DNA of 64,000 bases from G963422445 sp963422445 (GTDB lineage Bacteria; Pseudomonadota; Alphaproteobacteria; Thalassobaculales; Thalassobaculaceae): NCBI GenBank assembly GCA_963422445.2, contig OY729512.2, forward strand, positions 1 to 64,000. Reading direction: 5' to 3'. Positions 34,752-43,562 of the stretch are shown in pieces. Position numbers and translations under genes: made by a program. The notes under the pieces are model-generated. The model saw only the letters and a program-made list of their open reading frames with translations. It had not been told where the DNA came from and ran no database searches. Numbering within the stretch: position 1 is the first letter of the stretch; every line of letters begins with the position of its first letter.

Positions 34752-36500
34752 TCAGCCGCCGGCGGCGGCCTGTGCGGCGGGCGCGCCGAGGGTCACCGTC
34801 ACCTTGCGGTCGCGCACCGAAATCTCCGCGCCCCGGTCGTGCGGGATGAGCCAGAACAGCTCGCGCGTGACCGCCTCGGCGATGGAGCGGCGCCTTGCGG
34901 CGTCGTCCGAGACCAGCAGCCGCATCGCGATGTGGAGGGCCTCCTGCTCGAAGACATCGCGCTGGCGTTCCCAGGAATCGGCGTCCGCGTCGTCCGAAGC
35001 CGAGAAGAACGCCGCGCGCAGCAGCTCCATGAGCTGGAACGGCTCGATGTCGCTGCCGGCGGTGACGAGCGGCAGGGCGTCGCCGACGTAAGCCCAGGCG
35101 TCGCCCGCGAAGGCGACGTCGGCGTCGAGGTCGAGGATGCGTCCCACGCCCCTGTCGGGCCGGACGGTGAGGCTCATGCGGATCGAGTCCGGGCGTTGCG
35201 CAAGCGGCGCCCCGGGCGCGCCGGCGCGTTCCGGCACGGGATAGCTGTCGAGCGCATATGGGCGGCGGCCGACGGTCGCCTCGGTGTGGATGTGGACGAT
35301 GCGCTCGATCGCGTCGTACCAGGCATAGCCCTCCAGCCGGCGGTCGGCCTCGAACAGCCGGCCGGCGATGCCATTGCGCTCCGCGGCCCGCCACAGCGCC
35401 TGCGCCTCGGGCGGCTCGGGGTCGCACGCCATCAGCTGCGCGTCGGGGCCGACCGATTCGCGCTTCGGCGGCTCGCGCCAGTCGTCGACGTCGGCGAGGC
35501 CGGGGCGCCAGGGCCGGAGCTCGGGCGGCGGCGCGGCGATGTCGATGTCGGCCTCGTACGCGCGCTTGCGGTCCGCGAAGGACGGGCGCGGGTCGGGATC
35601 GGCGGCCATGGCGCGGTAGATGGCGAGCCTTGCGGCCTCGCGCATCTCTTCGAGGAACGGCGTCTCGACGGGCTCCTTGCGCGCGGGCAGCACCAGCTCA
35701 AGGTCCGGGCAGTCCACGATATCGGCGCCGGCCGTCCAGCACTCGCCGGTGACCGACTCGACCCTGGTAAGCTGCGCGGAGACGGTGAGGCCATGAAAGT
35801 TGACGTCGGGGTCGTTGAGGCCGAAGCCGTTCCAGCGGTCCTTGAACGCGCCGAACACGAGGCCGCGCCAGCGCTCGACATGGAGCGCGCCGTCGAGGAA
35901 GGCGCGGCGGTCGAGCCGCTCGCCTCCGGCCGGTGTGTCGGGGACGTCCTCGAACATGACGGGCAGCGGATAGTGCCGGGCCGCCTGCTCGATGGCCCGG
36001 CGGATGCGCTCGGCGTCCTCGGGCCCGGAGGCCCGGAACGAGACGGCGGCGCCGTGCGGCCAGGGCGCGCCATCGTCCGGATGAACCTCGGCCTCGGTCT
36101 CGCCCAGAAAATGCGCGGGCTGAAGCGCGACGCGCCAGCCGGGCGCGGGGTCGCCGTCGGTGGCGCGCGGCCGGGACGAGACGGTGCAGCCGCGCCGCGC
36201 GAGGCTCAGCATGCCCATGCCGGCGGCGTCCTCAGCCGCCACCAGGTCCTCGCTCCAGCCGTTCTCGCCGAACGACAGCAGGACGGCGGGGTCCACGATG
36301 CCGGCGCCGTCGTCGGTGACGGTCACCGTGAGGTTGCCGTCGGAGCCGGCGACGGCGACGCGGACCCGCGTGGCGCCGGCCCTGCGGCTGTTCTGCAAGG
36401 TCTCGGTGAAGATGTCCGGGAGCCCGGCGGCGAAGGTCCGGGTGACGCGCTTGATGGCGCTGTCGTGAATGCGGGCGCGGATGGTCGCGGTGTCGTTCAT
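34752..36500 (-). CDS. GHKL-type ATPase (Hsp90/HATPase-like)
   Basis: A 582-residue protein. The N-terminal ~150 residues form a GHKL ATPase: N-box in FTETLQNSRRAGATRVRVAV (residues ~31-50), G1 box in DDGAGIVDP (~63), and GMGMLSLARRG (~94) in place of the glycine-rich lid. The rest (400+ residues) has no named domain that I recognise; it ends in LFWLIPHDRGAEISVRDRKV. It occurs with ParB-, VWA- and MoxR-type genes that are now separated from it by an IS1111-group element inserted just upstream of its start. It could be a chaperone-like or DNA-gating ATPase of the element (inference). Confidence 0.75.
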   Translation of the reverse strand: MNDTATIRARIHDSAIKRVTRTFAAGLPDIFTETLQNSRRAGATRVRVAVAGSDGNLTVTVTDDGAGIVDPAVLLSFGENGWSEDLVAAEDAAGMGMLSLARRGCTVSSRPRATDGDPAPGWRVALQPAHFLGETEAEVHPDDGAPWPHGAAVSFRASGPEDAERIRRAIEQAARHYPLPVMFEDVPDTPAGGERLDRRAFLDGALHVERWRGLVFGAFKDRWNGFGLNDPDVNFHGLTVSAQLTRVESVTGECWTAGADIVDCPDLELVLPARKEPVETPFLEEMREAARLAIYRAMAADPDPRPSFADRKRAYEADIDIAAPPPELRPWRPGLADVDDWREPPKRESVGPDAQLMACDPEPPEAQALWRAAERNGIAGRLFEADRRLEGYAWYDAIERIVHIHTEATVGRRPYALDSYPVPERAGAPGAPLAQRPDSIRMSLTVRPDRGVGRILDLDADVAFAGDAWAYVGDALPLVTAGSDIEPFQLMELLRAAFFSASDDADADSWERQRDVFEQEALHIAMRLLVSDDAARRRSIAEAVTRELFWLIPHDRGAEISVRDRKVTVTLGAPAAQAAAGG

Positions 36501-36519
36501 GTGCGCTTATATGGACGCC

Positions 36520-37940
36520 TCCCGGGGTGCAAGGTCCGATTCAGTGCGTTGGGACAACCAGGTTGCAGTTTTATATCCGGCCTGTTCGTGCAGGGCGTTG
36601 ACCTGCTGGCCTTGATGGAATGTGCCGATCCGCGCCTCATTTCTCCGAGGGGCTTGGTAGCCCTTGCGCACATGCAGGCTTGGCGGACCGCGGTCTGACC
36701 TGTTTGCCATCACGCTGTTTCGCACCTTGCGCAACCCTTCGACGTTCCACCTCCATTGTTGGTTGATGGTGTCCGTCGCCAGCTGTGGTTAGGCGGGCTG
36801 GCTGACGAAGTGCGGTTGGTACGCCCGGTCATGGGCCATCAAGGCCCAGATTGTGCGTGCCGTCTTGTTCGCGAGTGCCACGGTGGCTACGTTCGCCGGC
36901 CGGCGCTCAGCGAAGCGTAACGCCCATTCGGGTGGGGCCTTGCTGTTGGTGAAGACCGAGCGGGCACCGTGTATCAGCAGGGTGCGTAGATAGGTGTCCC
37001 CTCGCTTGGAGATGCCGAGCATGCGCACCCGTCCGCCAGTACCGCTGTGCCTGGGTACAAGGCCCAGCCAGGCGGCAAACTCTCGCCCGGACTTGAATGC
37101 CGAGGGATCGCCCATCGCGGCGACGGCGGCCGTCGCAGTCAGCAGCCCTACGCCGGGGATCTCCGCGATGCGCCGGCAATCGGCATTGTTCCGATGCCAC
37201 AGCTTGAGGCGCCGTTCGATGTCAGCGATCTGCTCATCGAGGCTGGATACCCGAGCCCACTGTTCTCGAAGCGTGTCGATGACCATCGCTGGAAGTCGCT
37301 CAGAGACTCGGCCGAGAGCTGCGGGGATGTCACGCTTCATGCCTGCCCGGCCTTGTGGCATGACCTCGCCGTATTCGGTCAACAGACCGCGTAGGCAGTT
37401 GATCTGCGCAGTGCGGAACTTCACCAACTGCTGACGCATGCGGTGCAGCGCCAGGATTGCCTGCTGTTTCTCTGTCTTGATGGCAACTGTCTTGACCCCG
37501 GGCTGCTGAACTGCCGTCCATATCGCCCGCGCGTCGCTCGCATCGTTCTTGTTTCCCCCGACGAAGGGTTGGACCATCTTCGCCGGCACCAGACGAACCT
37601 CGTGGCCGAGCTCGCGCAACCGCCGCGCCCAGTGTTGCGAACCGCCGCACGCCTCCATCGCGACGAGACACGAAGCACGATTGGCGAAGTGTTCAAGGAA
37701 CCTCGCTCGGGTCAGCTTCAAATCAATGATCTCGCCCGTGTCCGGTTCGACCCAGTACAGATGAAATACCCGCTTCGCCGTGTCGACGCCGACGACCGCT
37801 CTGTTAGTCTCCATTTCGGACCCTCCGGTTTGTCTGGGAAGACACCGAACCTTCCCCCTTGGGCACTCTGATGCCGTGGGACCGTGAGGGTCCACCTGAA
37901 CCCTCTGATCGCCGACAGCGGTGGTGGGAGGCGTCCATTC
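36520..37940 (-). mobile_element. IS110-family (IS1111 group) insertion sequence, approximate ends
   Basis: One transposase gene plus ~270 bp of non-coding DNA beyond its 3' end and ~125 bp upstream. IS1111-group elements make no long terminal inverted repeats or target duplications, so the ends cannot be fixed by eye. The flanks are the start of the GHKL gene (36500) and the end of the ParB-like gene (38022). The long non-coding stretch at 36520-36788 is where this group carries its target-specifying RNA. Confidence 0.75.
36789..37814 (-). CDS. IS1111-group transposase
   Basis: A 341-residue DEDD transposase. The N-terminal RuvC-like domain begins METNRAVVGVDTAKRVFHLY, with Asp in GVDTAK, Glu in AMEACGGSQHWARRL and DASDARAIW. 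The C-terminal Transposase_20 domain has IPGVGLLTATAAVAAMGDPS, RHSGTGGRVRMLGISKRGD (the Ser nucleophile region) and LIHGARS. The pattern QQAILALHRMRQQLVK is typical of IS1111 relatives. The length is normal and the frame is intact, so the enzyme may be active. The start was chosen where family similarity begins. Confidence 0.93.
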   Translation of the reverse strand: METNRAVVGVDTAKRVFHLYWVEPDTGEIIDLKLTRARFLEHFANRASCLVAMEACGGSQHWARRLRELGHEVRLVPAKMVQPFVGGNKNDASDARAIWTAVQQPGVKTVAIKTEKQQAILALHRMRQQLVKFRTAQINCLRGLLTEYGEVMPQGRAGMKRDIPAALGRVSERLPAMVIDTLREQWARVSSLDEQIADIERRLKLWHRNNADCRRIAEIPGVGLLTATAAVAAMGDPSAFKSGREFAAWLGLVPRHSGTGGRVRMLGISKRGDTYLRTLLIHGARSVFTNSKAPPEWALRFAERRPANVATVALANKTARTIWALMAHDRAYQPHFVSQPA

Positions 37941-38021
37941 CATTTCTCCGTGATGGATGCGGAAAAGGAAACGCCCCGCCCGGCGATGGTCCGGACGGGG
38001 CGCTGAACCCGAGGCGGACGG

Positions 38022-40463
38022 TCAGTGGACGCGGCGCAGGAACTCGGGCACCTCCGGCATGTCGCCGCCGGCCCCCGCCGGGGGCGGATCGTCGCTGCCG
38101 TTGACCGGCCCGACGGTCTGCACGATCACCCTGGGTCCGCCGTCGGCGGTGGGCACCCGGTTCATCGCGTCGATGGCGTCGGCGAGCGACGGGTCGGCGG
38201 GACCGTCCTCGCCGCCGCCTTCCCCGTTCACCGGCTCCGGGCCGCCCTCGCCCTCCGCGACCGTGGACGCGTCATGGCCGTTGCCCTCGGCAGAGCCTTG
38301 CGGGGCCCTGGCGCCGTCCGCTTCCGGATCGGCGGTCCCGGCCGTGGCATCCCCGGATGCGTTCGGGGTTTGCGCGGGCTTGGCGGCGGGCGCGGCTTGC
38401 GTCGCCGTGTCGACGTCAGCGCCGCCGCTGTCAAACGCCGCAAACCCGGGCATCGTCCAGGCGAGCGCGGCGGCATGTGCGTCCTTGCCGAGTCCCACCG
38501 GCGGCGTGCCGGACGCGAAGGCATCCTCCATCGCCCTGGCGAGGTCGTCCTTCTTGTACTTCGACCGGGCCGACGCCCAGGCGGCGCCGAAGGTCTCGCG
38601 GGCGGCGTCGAGGATGCGGTCCTTGCGAATGCGCGACCACAGCATGCCGGCGGTCGGCCGCACGTGCTTCGCGAAGTCGATGTCGAGCCGCGCGACGGTG
38701 GCCTCCAGCTCGGGCCGCGCGCCGTGTTCGAAGGCGAGCTGGCCCTTCACTGTGCGCGCGACCGCGGCCGCGAACAGCGTCTCCTTGTCCGCGCGGGGCA
38801 ATGCCCGGAGGGCCGCGAAGCAGGCCGCGTCGTCGTTCCCCTCCATCCACTCGAACGGCAGGTGCGACCAGTCCGCGAGCATCGCCTCGCCCGGACTCCA
38901 GGCGGCGAAGTCGTCGTCGTTCATACGCATGGCGGGCCGGTCGGCGGTCTCGTTGAAGGCGATGTCGAGCGCGTGCCACGAGCCGGTGTAGCCCCGCGCG
39001 AACACCGCGCGCACGAGCTGGAACACCACGAGGTCGAAGGCGGCCTCGAAGTCGCCGGCGAGATGGGCTTTCACCAGCGCGGTGCGGATGGCGCGCAGAT
39101 CGTCGGCGAGCCCGATGCCGACGCCCGCCTCCTCGCGGGCCTTGGCGCGCGGGTCCGGGGGCGGGACGCTCGGCGTGGTGACGGCCGGACCGTCGACGCG
39201 GGTGGATGCGGCGGTCTCTCCGCCGCCGTCGTTCCCGGCGTCCGCATCGTGACCGTCGGACTTCGCGCCGGTCTCCTTCGGCAGGTCTTCCGGCTTCACC
39301 AACCCCTGGATGACCTGCAGCGTCCCGTCGCGTCCGATGGTGGCGATGCACCCGGCTACGCGCAGGTCCTCGGCGGTGAATGTCGCCCGCGCTTCGACCT
39401 CGGCTTCGATCGCGTCGAGGCGCGGCTCGATGGCTTCGGCCTCCTCGACCAGCTCGTCCGTCCACTGGTCTTCGTCCATGTTGACGAGCGCGTCGTGGCG
39501 GGTGCGGAGCTTCTCGATCTCGGTCTTCTCTTCGTCCGTCGGCTCGGCGGGCTCGGGATGGATGCGCCCGAAGCGCGCAGTGGCGCTCCAGTCGACCTCG
39601 ACCATGGCCTCGGCCCACTTCCAGCGGGTGGCGAGCGCGTCGGCGGCCGCGGTGAGCTTCTGCATGGCGAGGTCGCCCAGCAGCTTCGGGTCCTCGAGCC
39701 AGACGCCGTTCTCGTGCTCGTCGGCGAAGAGGTCGCGCAGCACCGGGCCGCCCGCAGCCTCGTAGGCGGCGATGCCGACGAAGCGGGCCACCGGCGAGCC
39801 GGTGGGCACCCGCTCCTCGGTCAGCAGGCGCTTCACCTGCCAGGCCGACGGACGGTGCGCTTGCGCCGAGACCCGCTCCCACACCGCGCGCTGGCGGTCG
39901 TGGTCGGTGGTGACGGCGAACGCCTTGAGCGTCTCGAGGTCGATGGCCTCGGCGCGGTAGGCGTCGAGGAGCTCGGGCGCGGCGTTGCCGAGGCGCAGCC
40001 GCTGCTCGACGATGCGCTCGGAGACGCCGAAGCGCGCGGCGATCGCGGCCACCGTGACGCCGGATCCGGCGAGCTCGGAGAACGCGACCACCTGGTCGGC
40101 CGGATGCATCGCGATGCGCACGATGTTCTCGGCGAGCGACAGCTCGCCCGCATCGCCGTTCGCGGCGATCAAGCAGGGCACGGAACGGTCGGCGGGCAGC
40201 GCGCCCTCCTCGGCCAGCGTCTTGAGCGCGGCGAGGCGCCGGGCGCCGGCGACGACGGCGTAGCGTTCGACACCGTCCGCGTCGGGCTCGTCGGCGCGGG
40301 CGACGAGGTTCTCCAGCAGCCCGTGGGCGGCGATGGAGGCCCGGAGCTGGGCGTCGGCGGCCTCGTCGGGCGGGGTCCTGCGCACGTTCTCGGGCGCGAG
40401 CGCGAGCCGGCACAGCGGGATGTCCCGGATCGCCGGTTCGGGCGTGGGTGCAATCTGGTTCAT
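38022..40463 (-). CDS. ParB/Srx-domain protein
   Basis: An 813-residue ParB-like protein. Residues ~12-110 form the ParB N-terminal (Srx/CTP-binding) domain: IPLCRLALAPENVRRTPPDE, and GELSLAENIVRIAMHPADQV (ENxxR motif). A KorB-like helix-turn-helix follows (TVAAIAARFGVSERIVEQRL). A long C-terminal region is Asp/Glu-rich with low-complexity stretches near the end (DPSLADAIDAMNRVPTADGG). It is much longer than chromosomal ParB (~300 residues), as in plasmid 'ParB/RepB/Spo0J' proteins. It probably binds DNA for segregation or regulation. The VWA gene lies just upstream on the same strand. Confidence 0.88.
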   Translation of the reverse strand: MNQIAPTPEPAIRDIPLCRLALAPENVRRTPPDEAADAQLRASIAAHGLLENLVARADEPDADGVERYAVVAGARRLAALKTLAEEGALPADRSVPCLIAANGDAGELSLAENIVRIAMHPADQVVAFSELAGSGVTVAAIAARFGVSERIVEQRLRLGNAAPELLDAYRAEAIDLETLKAFAVTTDHDRQRAVWERVSAQAHRPSAWQVKRLLTEERVPTGSPVARFVGIAAYEAAGGPVLRDLFADEHENGVWLEDPKLLGDLAMQKLTAAADALATRWKWAEAMVEVDWSATARFGRIHPEPAEPTDEEKTEIEKLRTRHDALVNMDEDQWTDELVEEAEAIEPRLDAIEAEVEARATFTAEDLRVAGCIATIGRDGTLQVIQGLVKPEDLPKETGAKSDGHDADAGNDGGGETAASTRVDGPAVTTPSVPPPDPRAKAREEAGVGIGLADDLRAIRTALVKAHLAGDFEAAFDLVVFQLVRAVFARGYTGSWHALDIAFNETADRPAMRMNDDDFAAWSPGEAMLADWSHLPFEWMEGNDDAACFAALRALPRADKETLFAAAVARTVKGQLAFEHGARPELEATVARLDIDFAKHVRPTAGMLWSRIRKDRILDAARETFGAAWASARSKYKKDDLARAMEDAFASGTPPVGLGKDAHAAALAWTMPGFAAFDSGGADVDTATQAAPAAKPAQTPNASGDATAGTADPEADGARAPQGSAEGNGHDASTVAEGEGGPEPVNGEGGGEDGPADPSLADAIDAMNRVPTADGGPRVIVQTVGPVNGSDDPPPAGAGGDMPEVPEFLRRVH

Positions 40464-40585
40464 GCGAATCTCCAGGGTTGAAGGACGGCGGCGCGCGGCG
40501 GCCCCTCCGGCCGGCCCGCGCCCGCCCGTCCGGGACCCGGCTCCACCTCCTGGCGGCGTCCGGGCGCATCGGATGGGGTGTGCGT

Positions 40586-41989
40586 TCAGGCGGCGATGTC
40601 GATGCGCTCGCCCCAGGGCGCGGGGCGTCGCCACGGGCTGTCGCCATCGCCGTAGTCGCACCACAGGACGGGGAACGGAGGCTCGGCCTCGGGGTAGTCG
40701 GAGCACTCCATGTCGGTGAAATACAGGCACACCCCCGGCCGGATCCCCTGCTCGTCGAGCCATTCGAATCCCGGCCGGAAGTCGGTGCCGCCCCGGCCCT
40801 TGATGGCGATCTCGTCGGGAAGGTCGTCGGGCGCGTACTCGGCAGCGTCCTGCACGGTGGCGTCGACCTGGAGCACGATGACGGTCTCAGGTCCAATCTC
40901 GGCCGCGACCTCGCGCAGCTCCGCCCAGAACCCGGCGAGCGTGTCGGTGGGCAGCGAGCCCGAGGTGTCGACGATAACGGCGATGGTCTCGATGCCCTCG
41001 GAGCGGATCGAGGGGAGGTACAGGCCGCCATCGATGAAGCGCCGGTTGGGGACGCTCCAGCTGTAGTCGTGGCTCGCGGCGTCGGTCATGTGACGGCGCA
41101 GCAGCGTGCGCCAGTCGAGCGTGCCGGCGTGCGCGCCCTGGATGGTCTCCTCGACATGGCCGGGCGCCTTGCCCTCGGCCCTCGCGATGTTGAGCGCCTG
41201 GTGCATGGCCTCGTCCCACGCCTGCTCCTCGGCGATGACGTCGACCGGCGTTTCGGCGGGCGCGCCGCCGTCGCCCGCGCGGGCGACGGCATCCATGACC
41301 TCGCCGGTGCCGGACGGATCGTGGCTGGGCGGGGCATCGGATGTACGCTCGTCGCCTTCGTCGCTGCCGTCCTGGCCCTGGCCGTCGCCGTCCTGGTCGT
41401 CTCCAGCCTCGGCGTTGGGCTCGCCGTCGCCGTCCTCGTCCCGACCGTCGCTCTCGTCAGCACAGGGGTCGGTCTGGTCGTCGGAGGCATCGTCATCGCT
41501 GTCGGGTGACTCTTGGCCGTCGGGCGAAGCGCCGGCCCCGGCGGCGCCGGAGGGTGCGTTACCCTCGTCACCGGAATCGCCGTCCTGGGCGTGGAGGCGG
41601 TCGTAGGCCTGCTCGACGGTGAGACCGTCCCACGCTTGCGCCGCGGGCGGCAGCGTGAAGCCCGCGTCGCGAATGAGCGCGTGGGTGACGAGCTGCGAGG
41701 CCATCTGCCAGCGCTCGGGGGCCCGCCCGCCCCGGCGGGTGTGGTGCTTGAGCGCGCAAGCCATCAGCACCCGCGCCATCGCGGCCTCGATGAGGTGTGA
41801 ATCGGTCTCCGCCACCCAGCGGGGCGAGTACCGGATCTCGTGCCCGTCGCTCGCGAGCGTCTCCCGTGTCGGATCGGACCGGAGCGGGAGCCTTAGCACG
41901 AGGCTCCCGAAAAAGGGCTGCTTGCGCAGCAGCTCCGTCACGCAGTCGCTGACGCGGAGCGCCGATTCGGCCAGGACCCGCGCCGACAT
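40586..41989 (-). CDS. VWA-domain protein (CobT/DUF2201-like)
   Basis: A 467-residue protein beginning MSARVLAESALRVSDCVTEL. Residues ~1-150 resemble the DUF2201 N-terminal metallopeptidase-like domain. A very acidic Asp/Gly/Gln linker follows (~160-240). The C-terminal VWA-like domain has the MIDAS motif VIVDTSGS near residue 335 and KGRGGTDFRPGFEWL further on. VWA proteins of this kind work with MoxR-type AAA ATPases (CobS-CobT being the model), and a MoxR gene lies two genes upstream. The gene overlaps the DUF3150-like gene by 3 bases. Confidence 0.85.
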   Translation of the reverse strand: MSARVLAESALRVSDCVTELLRKQPFFGSLVLRLPLRSDPTRETLASDGHEIRYSPRWVAETDSHLIEAAMARVLMACALKHHTRRGGRAPERWQMASQLVTHALIRDAGFTLPPAAQAWDGLTVEQAYDRLHAQDGDSGDEGNAPSGAAGAGASPDGQESPDSDDDASDDQTDPCADESDGRDEDGDGEPNAEAGDDQDGDGQGQDGSDEGDERTSDAPPSHDPSGTGEVMDAVARAGDGGAPAETPVDVIAEEQAWDEAMHQALNIARAEGKAPGHVEETIQGAHAGTLDWRTLLRRHMTDAASHDYSWSVPNRRFIDGGLYLPSIRSEGIETIAVIVDTSGSLPTDTLAGFWAELREVAAEIGPETVIVLQVDATVQDAAEYAPDDLPDEIAIKGRGGTDFRPGFEWLDEQGIRPGVCLYFTDMECSDYPEAEPPFPVLWCDYGDGDSPWRRPAPWGERIDIAA

Positions 41990-42888
41990 CACGCGGCCTC
42001 CCGCACGGGCGCGGGCGGCGGTGCGAAGTAGCCCGCGAACTTCTCCGCGAGCGCATCGGCATCGCGCTTGACCTGGGCCCTCTTGGCCGGGTCGAAGGTC
42101 TTCGACGGCCGGAGCGCGTCCGGCTCGACGCCCGCGATCTTCTCCTTCACTTGCTCGCAGAGCCGCGCGAGGTCGTCGTCGCCGAAGATGTTGAGCCGGG
42201 GAACGACGTCGACCAGGTCCCGGATGTTCGAGATCATTGAATCGCGGAACACCAACGGCTTGCCGTTGTCGTCCTCCTGCAGGCGGTCCGAGACCCGCTC
42301 GACCGCCTCGCCGAGACGGCGGTAGAGGTCGGCGACGGCGTCGTGGAGCTGCTCCTCGATGTGGCGCTCGATGTCGCGCTTCGCCCGGTCGGTGTCGTCG
42401 GAGGCGAGCCTGGCGATGAAGTGCTCGGCGTCCGGCACCGGGGCGATACGGTAGCGGATGGCGAACCTGCCCTGCAGGGCCTCCTTCGAGGGGTAGTCCT
42501 CGATGCGGAAGAGCTTGCCGAGGTCGAGACGGGCCTGGCCGACGTAGTCGTCGTAGTCCTCGATGAAGCGGGCGCGCTGGCGCACCACGCGCTCGCGGAG
42601 CGCGTTCATGCGCTCGGTGTAGTGCGCGTAGTTGGCCACGGTCAGCAGCCGCGCGCCCTTGTCGTCCCAGGGAAGGGTCTGCTCGTAGTGCGTCGTCCTG
42701 GCCTCGCTCAGGGTCGAGGTCAGTGCGGCGAAGGCGGCCTTCGGGAGCAGGCGCTTGTTGTAGCGCCCGGCGCTCGCCGAGGCGTCGTGGTGGGCGGCGA
42801 CATGGTCGCTCGCCTCGCGGTCGTGGATGCGGCCGGACCAGGCGGTGATGCGCAAGGACACCAGCATCGCGTCGTTGTTGAGGTTCAT
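41989..42888 (-). CDS. DUF3150-like protein
   Basis: A 299-residue protein beginning MNLNNDAMLVSLRITAWSGR. It is helical and charged, with RYNKRLLPKAAFAALTSTLS, LPWDDKGARLLTVANYAHYT and FRDSMISNIRDLVDVVPRLN. This pattern fits DUF3150 proteins found beside MoxR and VWA genes on plasmids. It has no catalytic motif that I can see, and may bridge or regulate the ATPase-VWA pair (inference). It starts after an AGGAGG-like ribosome site (acaaggaggcccc) and its stop overlaps the VWA start. Confidence 0.72.
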   Translation of the reverse strand: MNLNNDAMLVSLRITAWSGRIHDREASDHVAAHHDASASAGRYNKRLLPKAAFAALTSTLSEARTTHYEQTLPWDDKGARLLTVANYAHYTERMNALRERVVRQRARFIEDYDDYVGQARLDLGKLFRIEDYPSKEALQGRFAIRYRIAPVPDAEHFIARLASDDTDRAKRDIERHIEEQLHDAVADLYRRLGEAVERVSDRLQEDDNGKPLVFRDSMISNIRDLVDVVPRLNIFGDDDLARLCEQVKEKIAGVEPDALRPSKTFDPAKRAQVKRDADALAEKFAGYFAPPPAPVREAA

Positions 42889-43027
42889 GGGGCCTCCTTG
42901 TCGGTGACCGGAGCGTCCACACGGGGACATCGAGGGCGGCGGCGAGCTTCCGCCTGGCGGCGTCGAGGCTCGGCGCCTGCACGGCGTAGTCGCGTGACGG
43001 GACCACGCCCGCCGGGTAGTGGGTCAC
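42888..43027 (-). CDS. possible small ORF upstream of the DUF3150-like gene
   Basis: From a GTG at 43027: THYPAGVVPSRDYAVQAPSL then DAARRKLAAALDVPVWTLRS. The sequence looks protein-like, but no in-frame stop occurs before the next gene, where the frame becomes an antisense-like shadow. Either it is frameshifted or it is not translated. Confidence 0.25.
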
Positions 43028-43050
43028 CCATCAGTCCATGTCGGTCTCCT

Positions 43051-43430
43051 TCACCGGGTCTTCGCAGCCGCCCAGCGGATGAAGCCGGGCGAGCGCTGGA
43101 GCGCGGGCTCCCGGCGCACGCACGCGCCGACCAGCGACTCGCCCACCTCGCGCCGCAGCCGCTGGGCGTAGGTGACGATGGCATCGAAGCTGACGTCGGA
43201 GGCGAGCTTGTAGAGCGCGCCGCAGAGCGCCATCAGCGCGCTCGCGTTCTCCGGGATGTCGGCATTCTCGGGATCGCCGATGACGGCCCGGGGATGCGGC
43301 AGCTCGCGCCAGACCCTGAGGAACGCCGCGAGCTCGACCGCGGCGGCCTCGCCGACGGCGCCCCGGAGCAGCGCCCGCTCGGCGGCCGGATCGAGGCCGT
43401 TGCGGCGGTGGACGATGTTGCTGGTGAATT
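43051..43430 (-). pseudogene. 3' part of the MoxR-type ATPase gene, split by RIT element 2
   Basis: Reads EFTSNIVHRRNGLDPAAERA, LLRGAVGEAAAVELAAFLRV, ending FIRWAAAKTR. It continues the ATPase whose first ~215 residues are at 47145-47787: that half ends CPRTWE and this half begins with FTSN after the shared codon. Together they would give a ~340-residue ATPase. This part holds the C-terminal helical lid of the AAA fold. Confidence 0.8.
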
Positions 43431-43517
43431 CCCAATATCGCGGCTTCGTAGATATGTCGAGGATGGGGCGACGGCCCCCGGAGCGCCTCCTGTGACGGCT
43501 GGATAACTCAACATATT
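43431..43517. repeat. left terminal inverted repeat of RIT 2
   Basis: Begins cccaatatcgcggcttcgta and ends ctcaacatatt. It carries an outer gatatgtcgag and an inner ctcaacatatt, which are approximate inverted copies of each other. Confidence 0.93.
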
Positions 43518-43562
43518 TCTGGCCTCCTCTCTTGGCTTCACCAAGACAAGAGGAGAGCCATC

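Noticed and set aside
36520..36788. Small protein frame spanning the IS1111-group 3' region
   Set aside because: The plus-strand frame is the tail of an antisense frame of the GHKL gene, and the region is better explained as the IS non-coding end.
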